NCBI RefSeq assembly: GCF_018853815.1
Contig: NZ_JAAOMP010000156.1
Location: forward strand, 1 to 54,440
Source: Acidithiobacillus sulfurivorans
Lineage (GTDB): Bacteria > Pseudomonadota > Gammaproteobacteria > Acidithiobacillales > Acidithiobacillaceae
Length of the DNA stretch: 54,440 nucleotides
Direction: 5' to 3'
Shown: positions 25,382 through 33,212 of the stretch, one piece after another
How positions within the stretch are numbered: the first letter of the stretch is position 1
Layout: the number at the start of each line of letters is the position of its first letter
Position numbers and translations under genes: made by a program
Notes under the pieces: generated by a model
Database searches by the model: none
What the model saw: the letters and a program-made list of their open reading frames with translations, nothing else
What the model was told of the DNA's origin: nothing

Positions 25382-25771
25382 TCAGTGTCCCTGCGGGAAG
25401 CGGGCGTTTTTCTCTATTTGTACCAATTCGTTCAGTTTACGACGTAATTCAGCTTCATGCTGCTGCGACTGGAGGAGACGGTTTTGCAAGTCGTTCACCT
25501 TGTTTTCCAGTTTTTGATATCCGGGGTCTCCCGCTCTTGCATCGGCCAACTGTTTACTCAGGACAGCCGCTTCGGCTTTTTCGGAAATGCAGGGTGCAGT
25601 CACCGGGGTCACTTTTTCCAGTTCGGCTATTTGTGCCTTGAGGGTTGCCAGCTCACTGGTTTTAATAATTTGTTCTCCTGGTTTGAGCAGTACGGCATTA
25701 GACGGAAGCGCTGGAACTGGGGTGCTGGCGCATCCCGTCAGCATCAGCGGAATGATGAGCATGGGAAGCAT
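25382..25771 (-). CDS. Small outer-membrane lipoprotein, QseG-like
   Basis: About 129 residues. An N-terminal lipoprotein signal MLPMLIIPLMLTGCAST has a lipobox ending in LTGC at residues 11-14. A helical coiled-coil-like region follows (ELATLKAQIAELEKV and KLENKVNDLQNRLLQSQQHEAELRRKLNELV). It lies between the kinase and regulator genes as qseG does in enterobacteria, where the lipoprotein feeds signals to the kinase. Sequence identity to QseG cannot be judged here. The frame stays open to 25849, but the lipoprotein signal sets the start at 25771, giving a 74-base overlap with glrK. Confidence 0.75.
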   Translation of the reverse strand: MLPMLIIPLMLTGCASTPVPALPSNAVLLKPGEQIIKTSELATLKAQIAELEKVTPVTAPCISEKAEAAVLSKQLADARAGDPGYQKLENKVNDLQNRLLQSQQHEAELRRKLNELVQIEKNARFPQGH

Positions 25772-27221
25772 CCTGCCCAGCAAGGGGTAAGCGCAACCTA
25801 AACCACGCACCTGGTGTTTTTTTATCCTGCAATTCAAGACTTCCCCCATAACTCAACACATATTCCCTGGCAATGGCCAACCCGAGACCACTACCTTCTA
25901 TTTTTCCGGAATCCGAAGCTTCGCCGCGATACAAAATGTCAAAAATCTTTTCCCGCTCATCGGGATCTACTCCAGGACCCTCATCCTGAACGTCCAACAC
26001 CGCCTCTTCGTCCTGTACTTGCAAATCCACCCGTATGGTAGCGTTTTGAGGAGAGAATTTCACGGCATTTGACAACAAATTATCACAAATAGTGCGGAGT
26101 CGATCTGCATGTCCCCGAATGCGCACTTCCTCTAGCCGGGTTTCCAGATGCAATGCATTACTTCTGAGACTGGGCTTGTAGCTCAGCAGCAGGTTCTCTA
26201 CCACATGCGTCAAAGATAACTCCTGCACCATCCCTGCCCCCACAGGCCCCTCCGCCAGACTAAAACGCAACAGATCTTCTATGAGGCGCTGCAGACGTAA
26301 GCTGTTATCCCCCACAATCTGTACGATTTCCTGCTGCTCAGCACTGAGATTTTGTCCGAGATCATCGTGCAACAACTCCGCTCCTTCGCGAATGGCTGTG
26401 AGAGGCGTTTTCAGCTCGTGGGAAAGCTGACGCAGAAAATGCAGCTTGGCCGCTTCCAGGGCATTCAGGCGGTTCCGCAACCATTCCAGGCGATCCCCCA
26501 AGCTGGCTATGTCGCGCGGCCCTTTGACCGTTATGGGTGTTTCCAGATCACCTGCACCCAGCCCGGACACCGCTTGATCCAGACGCCGCACCGGTCGGGT
26601 AATGAGAATAATGAACACAATAGCCACTGCGACTGACAGGGGTAAAACCAGAAGCACCTCAAAAATGGTCAGCCGTTTTATAGCCAGCGCACGCGTGCCC
26701 AGTTTACCCACCTCTGTACTGATTCCTTCATTCACATCACTTTGCAGACTTTGGGCCTCCCCGCTGGCCCGACTGAAATCACCTGCCAGAGCACTCCGGT
26801 TGCCCTCCAGGGAAACCAGGGGTAATAGCTGGCGGGCACGGGAAAGATTTTCGGCCAGATGATGCAGCCGCTCCTTGTCTACCGGCGATGGACCTGCCGC
26901 CGCAAACTGGGTACTGGCTTTTTTGTACTCGCTAAAGCTCTGATCATATAAAACGAGTAATGCCTGATCCTGCAGTACCGTGTACTGCAGGCCATAACGC
27001 TCCATGGAACGCACGGCGTTATTCATGCGATTGGCCGCATCACTCATGGCCACTGCCCGGAGAATACTGACCTGCCCCTGTTCGGCAAAATGCGCGATGG
27101 AAAGCGTCACGCTGACAATAACCAATACCAGCGGCACGATTGCCAGGCCGAAGCCAAACACGACCAGCTTGGAAATGGAACTTGGACGAAGAACCATGAA
27201 GGTTTGCACTCCCAAAAACAC
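25698..27221 (-). CDS. glrK: Sensor histidine kinase GlrK
   Basis: A 507-residue inner-membrane kinase (GTG start; an ATG eight codons later is equally possible). The first membrane helix lies at about 19-42, a periplasmic helical sensor at 45-185, the second helix at 187-208, then a HAMP linker (TRPVRRLDQAVSGLGAGDLETPI). The HisKA box LRQLSHELKTPL has phospho-acceptor His268. The ATPase domain has the N box (DNLLSNAVKFSP) and G boxes (DEGPGVD, GSGLGLAIA). Genes for a lipoprotein and GlrR follow on the same strand. The ligand is unknown; GlrK of E. coli responds to envelope stress. Confidence 0.9.
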   Translation of the reverse strand: MFLGVQTFMVLRPSSISKLVVFGFGLAIVPLVLVIVSVTLSIAHFAEQGQVSILRAVAMSDAANRMNNAVRSMERYGLQYTVLQDQALLVLYDQSFSEYKKASTQFAAAGPSPVDKERLHHLAENLSRARQLLPLVSLEGNRSALAGDFSRASGEAQSLQSDVNEGISTEVGKLGTRALAIKRLTIFEVLLVLPLSVAVAIVFIILITRPVRRLDQAVSGLGAGDLETPITVKGPRDIASLGDRLEWLRNRLNALEAAKLHFLRQLSHELKTPLTAIREGAELLHDDLGQNLSAEQQEIVQIVGDNSLRLQRLIEDLLRFSLAEGPVGAGMVQELSLTHVVENLLLSYKPSLRSNALHLETRLEEVRIRGHADRLRTICDNLLSNAVKFSPQNATIRVDLQVQDEEAVLDVQDEGPGVDPDEREKIFDILYRGEASDSGKIEGSGLGLAIAREYVLSYGGSLELQDKKTPGAWFRLRLPLAGQDASHAHHSADADGMRQHPSSSASV

Positions 27222-27443
27222 CCAGACTCCAGCGTAAATTCGCCAGAAACAAATCGCAAGAATATCAGATAAATTTAATATACTTTAATAATATCGTTCT
27301 ATTGCCCAGCAGAACATTAGAATTACAAACTACTGTGGAGATCGAATATGATTTTACCATAACAAAAGTGGGGAAGCGTACCCACGCGTAATCCTCAAAC
27401 GCCGCAAAATTCCGAAAATAACTTTAATTATCAGGAGAATTTC

Positions 27444-29636
27444 ATGCGACGAGCACCCATCCATCCGCTTATCGGCGCGGCCTTGCTGGCACTGGCCAAC
27501 AGCTCCGGGGCAGCAACACCGATGACCATTAACATTAATTTGCCGGGATATGGAGTTAACACGGACTCCGCAGATGGAGCTCTGAATTTGTCGGCCAATG
27601 CGAGGGATAATGCCCATCTGGCAAGTAATACCGCAAAGATCTTACAGAGCATCCCCGGAGGTTCTATTTCCGCCGCAGGCGGGGTATCCGGATTGCCGGT
27701 TTTAAACGGCTTGAGTGACAATCAGCTGCTCCTGCAGGTTAATGGATTCAGCACCCCCAATGCCTGCGCCAATCATATGAACCCACCGCTTTCGTATCTC
27801 CCGCCAGCCGCCATTGGGCAGATAACCATCTATCCCACGGTAGTTCCGGTAAGTGTGGGTGGCAACGCCATTGGTGGGGCCGTCATCGTCAAATCTCCGC
27901 AACCAATTTTCGCAAAGCCCGGCAGCCATTTTGAGAGTAGCGGCAGCGTAGGCGGATTTTATCAAAGTAATGGCAATATTTACGGGACTCATCTGAATGC
28001 TGCCGCTGCTACCAGGCACTTCAGCATTAACTATAGTGGCTCCTATGTACATGGAGGCAACTACACCGCAGCAAAAGCTTTCAAGCCTGACACCTACGGC
28101 ATTCCCGGCAATGTGGTGGCTTCATCCCTGTATGAGGCAATATACCAGAATCTCAATGCTGCCTACCGCTGGAAACAACAGGTATTGGAACTGGGCGTGC
28201 AATATCAGAGCATCCCCTACCAAGGATTTCCCAGCGCCCGCATGGATATGACCGGAAATCACAGTACCCGCCTTAACCTCCATTATCAGGGACAATTTCA
28301 ATGGGGTGAATTAGAACTACAGGCTTACAATCAGGTAGTTCAACACAGCATGAACTTCCTTGCAGACAAAGACCTGGGTGCCATGATGGGTATGCCAATG
28401 AACACCCAGGGCGTAAATAACGGCGTAAAGGGCAAAATTACCGTGCCTCTGGACACGCACAATCGCCTGGAACTCGGTGCCAGTTACAACCATGAACATC
28501 TGAACGACTGGTGGCCCCCAGCAACCAGTAAAATGAGCATGATGGGCCCCAATACTTATATAAATATCGACAATGGCAGAAGGGATCGCTATGCCGCTTT
28601 CGCCGACCTGAAAACGCAATGGAATCCACAATGGAACAGTGATCTTGGCCTGCGGCTGGAGGATGTGCGCATGAATACCGGCCCGGTCCAAGGTTACAAT
28701 GCCATGATGTATGGAAACCCGGACAGCCCGCAAAGCTTGCCGGGTACATTCAACCGGAGTGATCGCCAGCGCCAGTACACCAACTGGAATTTTTCGGCCA
28801 TCGTGCACTACCAGCCCGATAAACACAGTACCTATACCCTGGGACTGGCGCGTAAAGCCCAAGCCCCCAGCCTTTACGAACTCTATCCCTGGTCCAGCAA
28901 TCCCATGGCCATGAATATGATCGGCTGGTTCAACGATGGTAATGGTTATATTGGCAATCTCAACCTGAAACCCGAAACAGCCAACACGGTCAGTCTGGCA
29001 GCCAATTTCCATGGCTCAGATCCACAAATGTGGCACGTGCAAATTCAGCCTTACTTTACTTACACCCATAATTATATTGGTGCTGTCCGGTGTCCGACCA
29101 GCCTTGGAGGTGCCTGTACGGCGGCTAACCTGCACGCGGAAAGCGGTTTCGTCTATTTGCAATTTGCCAATCAAAACGCCGAAATATGGGGTATCAATAT
29201 GGATAGCTCTGCCCGTCTGGCACAAACACAGCGTTACGGAACATTTACACTCTCGGCAAAAGCCGCCTATGTGCGCGGGGATAACTTGAGCAGGCATACT
29301 CCCCTCTACCACATGATGCCCTTAAACTTGCGACTTGCCTTGCATCAAAACTGGGGAGCATGGCGCAACACCATCGAAGAACAGTTAGTTGCAGCAAAAA
29401 ACCAGGTAGACACCCTGCGTAATGAACCAAAAACATCTGGCTATGGCTTATTGAATCTGCGCACCGCATATCGGCAGGGCCACTGGCAGGCCAGCCTGGA
29501 ACTCGCGAATCTATTAAATCAGTTTTATGAACAACCACTGGGGGGGCTTTATCTGGGCCAGCGCCCCATGACTTATGGCACAGCACTACCAGGTTCAGGA
29601 CGCTCCGTGAACATGAGCCTGCAATATCAATTTTGA
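27444..29636 (+). CDS. TonB-dependent outer-membrane receptor, OprC/copper-receptor-like
   Basis: A 730-residue receptor with a signal peptide (1-23, LANSSGAA), a plug domain (about 45-165) and a 22-strand barrel ending in the terminal Phe of YQF. The plug has the pattern CANHM (Cys108, Met112), equivalent to the CxxxM copper site described in Pseudomonas OprC. NPPLSYLPPAAIG and SVGGNAIGGAVIVKSP follow. Extracellular segments are rich in Met and His (AMMGMPMN, SKMSMMGP, NPMAMNMIGWF). A copper role is likely but inferred. A consensus ribosome site AGGAGA precedes the ATG; a short hairpin terminator follows. Confidence 0.88.
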   Translation: MRRAPIHPLIGAALLALANSSGAATPMTININLPGYGVNTDSADGALNLSANARDNAHLASNTAKILQSIPGGSISAAGGVSGLPVLNGLSDNQLLLQVNGFSTPNACANHMNPPLSYLPPAAIGQITIYPTVVPVSVGGNAIGGAVIVKSPQPIFAKPGSHFESSGSVGGFYQSNGNIYGTHLNAAAATRHFSINYSGSYVHGGNYTAAKAFKPDTYGIPGNVVASSLYEAIYQNLNAAYRWKQQVLELGVQYQSIPYQGFPSARMDMTGNHSTRLNLHYQGQFQWGELELQAYNQVVQHSMNFLADKDLGAMMGMPMNTQGVNNGVKGKITVPLDTHNRLELGASYNHEHLNDWWPPATSKMSMMGPNTYINIDNGRRDRYAAFADLKTQWNPQWNSDLGLRLEDVRMNTGPVQGYNAMMYGNPDSPQSLPGTFNRSDRQRQYTNWNFSAIVHYQPDKHSTYTLGLARKAQAPSLYELYPWSSNPMAMNMIGWFNDGNGYIGNLNLKPETANTVSLAANFHGSDPQMWHVQIQPYFTYTHNYIGAVRCPTSLGGACTAANLHAESGFVYLQFANQNAEIWGINMDSSARLAQTQRYGTFTLSAKAAYVRGDNLSRHTPLYHMMPLNLRLALHQNWGAWRNTIEEQLVAAKNQVDTLRNEPKTSGYGLLNLRTAYRQGHWQASLELANLLNQFYEQPLGGLYLGQRPMTYGTALPGSGRSVNMSLQYQF

Positions 29637-29655
29637 TATTTTACCCAACGTAAAA

Positions 29656-29679
29656 AACCCGGGGGATACTCCCCGGGTT
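29656..29679. terminator. Bidirectional terminator between the receptor and the secreted basic protein
   Basis: AACCCGGGG at 29656-29664 pairs with CCCCGGGTT at 29671-29679. A-rich bases on the left and T-rich bases on the right let it work for both convergent genes. Confidence 0.85.
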
Positions 29680-29727
29680 TATCAGCACAGCTGAAATCCG
29701 CGCCATCAGGTCGCGGATTGAGGCTAC

Positions 29728-29973
29728 TTACGCAGCTGGTTCAGCCTTCTTTTCTTCCATTTTCTTAGCCACTTCAGGCTTCTTCATTTCAGGCTTCTTC
29801 ATTTCAGCCTTCTTCACCATTTTCTTGTGCTCGGCTTTCTTTACCATTTTGTGCTCAGGCGCTTTGTGCTCAACCATCTTTTCAGGAGCCTTGGCAGGCA
29901 CTTCGGTGGTCGCAAAAGCAGCAGTAGCAGTCAAGAAAGACAATGCAGCAGTCAGGGCAACAATTTTCTTCAT
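29728..29973 (-). CDS. Secreted Lys/Met/His/Glu-rich small protein, Asr-like composition
   Basis: An 81-residue protein. Residues 1-22 are a clear signal peptide ending AAFA. The mature 59 residues are low-complexity repeats of the kinds EHKMVKK, EMKKPEMKKPEV and AKKMEEKKAEP, with about 18 lysines, six methionines, no cysteine and no aromatic residue. It should be disordered and periplasmic. Composition and layout recall the enterobacterial acid-shock protein Asr, but homology is unproven; metal binding through His/Met is another option. A GAGGAG ribosome site precedes the ATG, and a near-consensus sigma-54 promoter lies about 75-90 bases upstream. Confidence 0.85.
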   Translation of the reverse strand: MKKIVALTAALSFLTATAAFATTEVPAKAPEKMVEHKAPEHKMVKKAEHKKMVKKAEMKKPEMKKPEVAKKMEEKKAEPAA

Positions 29974-30046
29974 AAATAAGCTCTCCTCAAAAGGTGGTTC
30001 CAGATTTCCGCTTGTAGCGGCGCTGTTTCAGCAGCGACCATCTCTT

Positions 30047-30063
30047 AGCATAACGCGTGCCAA
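30047..30063 (-). promoter_or_regulatory. Sigma-54 (-24/-12) promoter for the secreted basic protein
   Basis: On the minus strand the sequence reads TTGGCACG CGTT ATGCT. The -24 GG and -12 GC are exactly ten bases apart, and the match to the consensus YTGGCACG-N4-TTGCW fails at one position. Transcription would start near 30036, giving a leader of about 63 bases before the ATG at 29973. Confidence 0.75.
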
Positions 30064-30319
30064 CTTTTTAATACGATGATTATTATAAGAAAATAAAATA
30101 TAAACCCATTCATGGTGCTGGAACAGGCAGGATTGATCTCAACGTCCCATCTCCAGCAAATTAAAATCCGGGCACGAAAACTCTCGGCGCAAAATTATTT
30201 ACGCTTAACTATCAGTTAGATAAAAAATAACCCTTGGTTTTTCGGATATTTTTCATGAATATCCTGGACAAAAAAGTCCCGAGCCAGCGATCACCGCCCC
30301 TCCTGAATGCATGGTAATA

Positions 30320-30337
30320 CGTCACTTGTTAGCGACA
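30320..30337. promoter_or_regulatory. GlrR-like upstream activator site 1
   Basis: CGTC-N10-GACA at 30320-30337 matches seven of eight fixed bases of the TGTC-N10-GACA motif reported for enterobacterial GlrR. It lies about 270 bases upstream of the sigma-54 promoter. Confidence 0.5.
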
Positions 30338-30385
30338 GATGGAAAGGATTTTGTAATAAATGGATGATCTGACGCCATGCGCGCC

Positions 30386-30403
30386 TGTCGTCATTCAACG
30401 ACG
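30386..30403. promoter_or_regulatory. GlrR-like upstream activator site 2
   Basis: TGTC-N10-GACG at 30386-30403 also matches seven of eight bases and reads CGTC-N10-GACA on the minus strand, the same half-site variant as site 1. The two sites are 66 bases apart, start to start. Confidence 0.5.
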
Positions 30404-30485
30404 ACGTCGGAGAAACAGCTTATGGAGATGATGGGAAATAGGGGAGGTTGCCGAAATGACTTCCTCCAGATTCATTTTGAACTAC

Positions 30486-30758
30486 TCAGACAGAAGGCGG
30501 AACAAAGCCTTCAGGTTGCTGCGCGCCGTCACCAAAAAAGTAGGCTTCCATCTGTTTTTCCAGAAAAGTTCTGGACTTGGGATCTATCGGCGAAAGACGA
30601 TATTCATTAATCAACATCGTCTGATGCTTCAGCCAACCCTGCCAGGCTTCCTTGGAGACTTCCTGATAAATACGCGCGCCCAGTGGGCCTGGATAAGGGG
30701 GACGATCCAGACCTTCCGCTTCGTGACCCAGTTTTACGCATTGCACCATTCGAGACAT
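30486..30758 (-). CDS. yggX: YggX family Fe2+-trafficking / oxidative damage protection protein
   Basis: A 90-residue cytosolic protein thought to limit free Fe2+ and protect iron-sulfur proteins from oxidants. Signatures are [22 protein letters not shown] with the conserved Cys, [23 protein letters not shown] and the C-terminal PEGFVPP. The start is the ATG at 30758, because GAGGAAG upstream is a ribosome site; the frame's earlier GTG lies inside that site. It follows mutY, itself a 4Fe-4S enzyme, as in E. coli. Confidence 0.95.
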   Translation of the reverse strand: MSRMVQCVKLGHEAEGLDRPPYPGPLGARIYQEVSKEAWQGWLKHQTMLINEYRLSPIDPKSRTFLEKQMEAYFFGDGAQQPEGFVPPSV

Positions 30759-30833
30759 AAGAAACTTCCTCACTAGAACATCAGGATATTAAGGAGACGC
30801 TGCCATCTTACCTGAACCTGTCTCTCGGGCAAG

Positions 30834-31946
30834 TTACGAAGTCTGACTTAAAATTTTGCGAACAGGGGTTGGCAGTCCTTCTGCAAGAGCATTTTCCCGA
30901 GTAAACCAACGTCCTGTCAAAATTTGATCTGCGACACCCGGCGCAATTTGATCGTCTTGCAGCGTCGCGAGAATACAGCGGAAGTGTAATTGAAAATGGG
31001 TAAAAACATGCTTCTGGAGCCTTGTCAGCGCCTTTACTTCTACGACAAGACCATGGCGGAGGGCACAGAACTGTCGTACCCGCTCGCGCAGCAGGAACCC
31101 ATCGGCAAGAGCCTTTTGCTGATCATCACAAAGGAAGGGAAGCGACGATCCTGCTGGATTAAATTGAGGCAGACACCAGAGCCCGCCCCATACGCCAGAA
31201 TCCGGTCTTTTTTCGAGAAATATCCGTCCACTACGGTCTTCTAACTGCAGAAAAAAACCGCAACGATCGGGTTTTTCCGGCTTGCGGGTGGGCAGCGGCA
31301 GTTGTTCACTCAAACCACCCGCATAAGCTAGGCAACGCCGTTGTAAGGGGCATGCGTCACAGTGAGGATGCCGTGGAACGCAAATCATTGCGCCGAAGTC
31401 CTGAATGGCCTGATTGTAGGTATGCGCATCAGCAGGTGTCTGTACCTCAGCCAGCTTCCACAAATGCTGCAGGGTCTTACTGGCCTTGGGATCGCTACGA
31501 ATGGCCTGAGTCCGGATCAGGACACGACGGGCATTGGCATCGAGAATGGCGCGTTGCTGGGCAAAAGCGCTGGCCAGTACTGCAGCAGCCGTACTGCGCC
31601 CCACTCCCGGGAGACTTTCTGCACTTTCCGGCGTATTGGGAAATTCACCCGCGAAATCCGCGACAATTTTTTGTGCAGCACGTTGGGCATTGCGGGCCCT
31701 GGCGTAGTAACCCAAACCGCTCCACAAGGCCAGCACCTGGTCCTGGGGCGCGGCAGCCAAAGCCTCCCAATTGGGTAGGGCATTCAGAAACCGCTGGTAA
31801 TAGGGCTTGACACTTTCCACCTGGGTTTGCTGCAACATGATTTCCGCAAGCCACAGGCGATAACTGTCCCGTGTCTGTCGCCAGGGCAGATCATGACGGC
31901 CATTTTTGTCGTACCAAGCCAGCAATATGTCGGCAATCTGGATCAT
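30834..31946 (-). CDS. mutY: Adenine DNA glycosylase MutY
   Basis: Removes adenine mispaired with 8-oxoguanine. The 370-residue enzyme has the catalytic Glu in WLAEIMLQQTQV (near 35), the helix-hairpin-helix SLPGVGRSTAAAVL, the catalytic Asp in ILDANARRVL, and the iron-sulfur set C-x6-C-x2-C-x5-C in CVPRHPHCDACPLQRRC. A C-terminal NUDIX-like 8-oxoG recognition domain (about 235-365) is present. It overlaps the upstream AsmA gene by four bases. Confidence 0.95.
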   Translation of the reverse strand: MIQIADILLAWYDKNGRHDLPWRQTRDSYRLWLAEIMLQQTQVESVKPYYQRFLNALPNWEALAAAPQDQVLALWSGLGYYARARNAQRAAQKIVADFAGEFPNTPESAESLPGVGRSTAAAVLASAFAQQRAILDANARRVLIRTQAIRSDPKASKTLQHLWKLAEVQTPADAHTYNQAIQDFGAMICVPRHPHCDACPLQRRCLAYAGGLSEQLPLPTRKPEKPDRCGFFLQLEDRSGRIFLEKRPDSGVWGGLWCLPQFNPAGSSLPFLCDDQQKALADGFLLRERVRQFCALRHGLVVEVKALTRLQKHVFTHFQLHFRCILATLQDDQIAPGVADQILTGRWFTRENALAEGLPTPVRKILSQTS

Positions 31947-33205
31947 GGTTTCCGACTCCGGATAAGCACATCCTCCGCCCGGATTTTTCCCCAGATCAGT
32001 TGTCCGATCTGCAATGAGCCGGTGATCGGCCAGGTTGCGGGAAGCTTGGGTAGTACCGCTCCTGGACCCGGTTTGGGCGCGGGGAGATAGTCACCAAGGT
32101 TCAGGCGCCGCATCTGTAAATCCAGATGAATTTCCAGGGGTTGCCAGGTTCCCGTAATGTTTCCAGACCAAGGGCTGCTATCCAGCAGACCATGGCGGAT
32201 GCTCCAGTCGAAGCGGGGATTTTTCCAGACCAGTTTGCCACTCAATTTGAAATATCGCGGGACCTTGGGATTCGTCAATTTCGGCCAGAACAATCCCCAT
32301 TTTTTTGCCAGCTCAGGCAGATGCTCTGCACTGAGGACATAGCCTGCCTGACCGGTCCATTGCGCCCAGGAAAACCGGGCATGATCAATCTGCATGTGAA
32401 AATCTGATCCGGCTTGCAGTGTTGCGCTGCGCAGCGCAATTTTCTGCAGCCCTGGCTGGGCCTGTAAATCCTGCAGGGAAAGCTCCATCCGCCGCTCATG
32501 ATTATCTCGCCAATGGACTTGCAGCACAGGAATCTGCAGAGTTTTATCCTGAATTTCCAGGCGCGGCATCTGGAGCTTCAGGGCATCTGGAACTTGACGA
32601 GTGCCAATCAGCAATTGCAAATTGCGCAGAGAAAGTCCGCTTGTGGAGTGAATATCCATTTGTAAACGGCCTTGACCCGCATGTTGATTCCAGAACCATC
32701 GTCCGGTAGCGGTCCCGGCACCAGAACGAGAGAAACTGGCCTGCACATCGGACAGTTGCAATACATGTCCCGCCAGACCAGGCCAGTGCAAACGGCCATC
32801 GCGGATCTGGACTTCTCCCGGCAGACTGATATTCATATTGGCGGAAGAAGCTGCCGAGCCCGGGCTGGCTGGCCAGGGACCATACACAGAAGGCTGATCC
32901 AGAAAAATCTGCAGGATTTTTACATGCCCGGTAAGCAGGGGTCGCCAGAGCAAGCTGAACATCAGTCGCCGTAACTGCAAGCGGGGCTGCGCTTGTGTTC
33001 CGATCCGCAAGCCTTGCAAGGTCACCTGCAACTGCTGTTTGCCCCAATAAAAGCGGGGATTGGCCTGCAGATGTACGGGGGCCTGCAGGCGGGTAGCGAG
33101 AACTTCTTCCAGAACAATACGGGGGCCACCGATGAACCAGAAAACAAACATTCCGATGAGCAGCAGCAACAGGAGCAGTATCAACCCGACCCCCATACGG
33201 TGCAT
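31943..33205 (-). CDS. AsmA-family envelope protein
   Basis: About 420 residues. One membrane helix at residues 3-26 (GVGLILLLLLLLIGMFVFWF) anchors a large periplasmic beta-rich region. It starts VLATRLQAPVHLQANPRFYWGKQQLQVTLQGLRIG, typical of the AsmA N-terminal domain, and ends with an AsmA C-terminal-type GNITGTWQPLEIHLDLQMRRLNLGDYL. Such proteins are thought to bridge the membranes and move phospholipids. The frame extends to 33289, but an ATG at 33205 avoids overlap with ptsI and places the helix at the start; this start is inferred. Confidence 0.8.
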   Translation of the reverse strand: MHRMGVGLILLLLLLLIGMFVFWFIGGPRIVLEEVLATRLQAPVHLQANPRFYWGKQQLQVTLQGLRIGTQAQPRLQLRRLMFSLLWRPLLTGHVKILQIFLDQPSVYGPWPASPGSAASSANMNISLPGEVQIRDGRLHWPGLAGHVLQLSDVQASFSRSGAGTATGRWFWNQHAGQGRLQMDIHSTSGLSLRNLQLLIGTRQVPDALKLQMPRLEIQDKTLQIPVLQVHWRDNHERRMELSLQDLQAQPGLQKIALRSATLQAGSDFHMQIDHARFSWAQWTGQAGYVLSAEHLPELAKKWGLFWPKLTNPKVPRYFKLSGKLVWKNPRFDWSIRHGLLDSSPWSGNITGTWQPLEIHLDLQMRRLNLGDYLPAPKPGPGAVLPKLPATWPITGSLQIGQLIWGKIRAEDVLIRSRKP

Positions 33206-33212
33206 GCGTGAT

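Larger units (their letters stand above)
29974..30485. other. 512-base regulatory gap between the secreted protein and yggX
   Basis: This AT-rich stretch has no credible protein gene. It contains the sigma-54 promoter at 30047-30063, two GlrR-like dyads at 30320-30337 and 30386-30403, and minor inverted repeats (GGATATT/AATATCC at 30244-30264). An RNA gene cannot be excluded. Confidence 0.7.

Noticed and set aside
30244-30264. GGATATT/AATATCC inverted repeat as an operator
   Set aside because: AT-rich seven-base arms are expected by chance in this gap, and no regulator with this motif is known to me.
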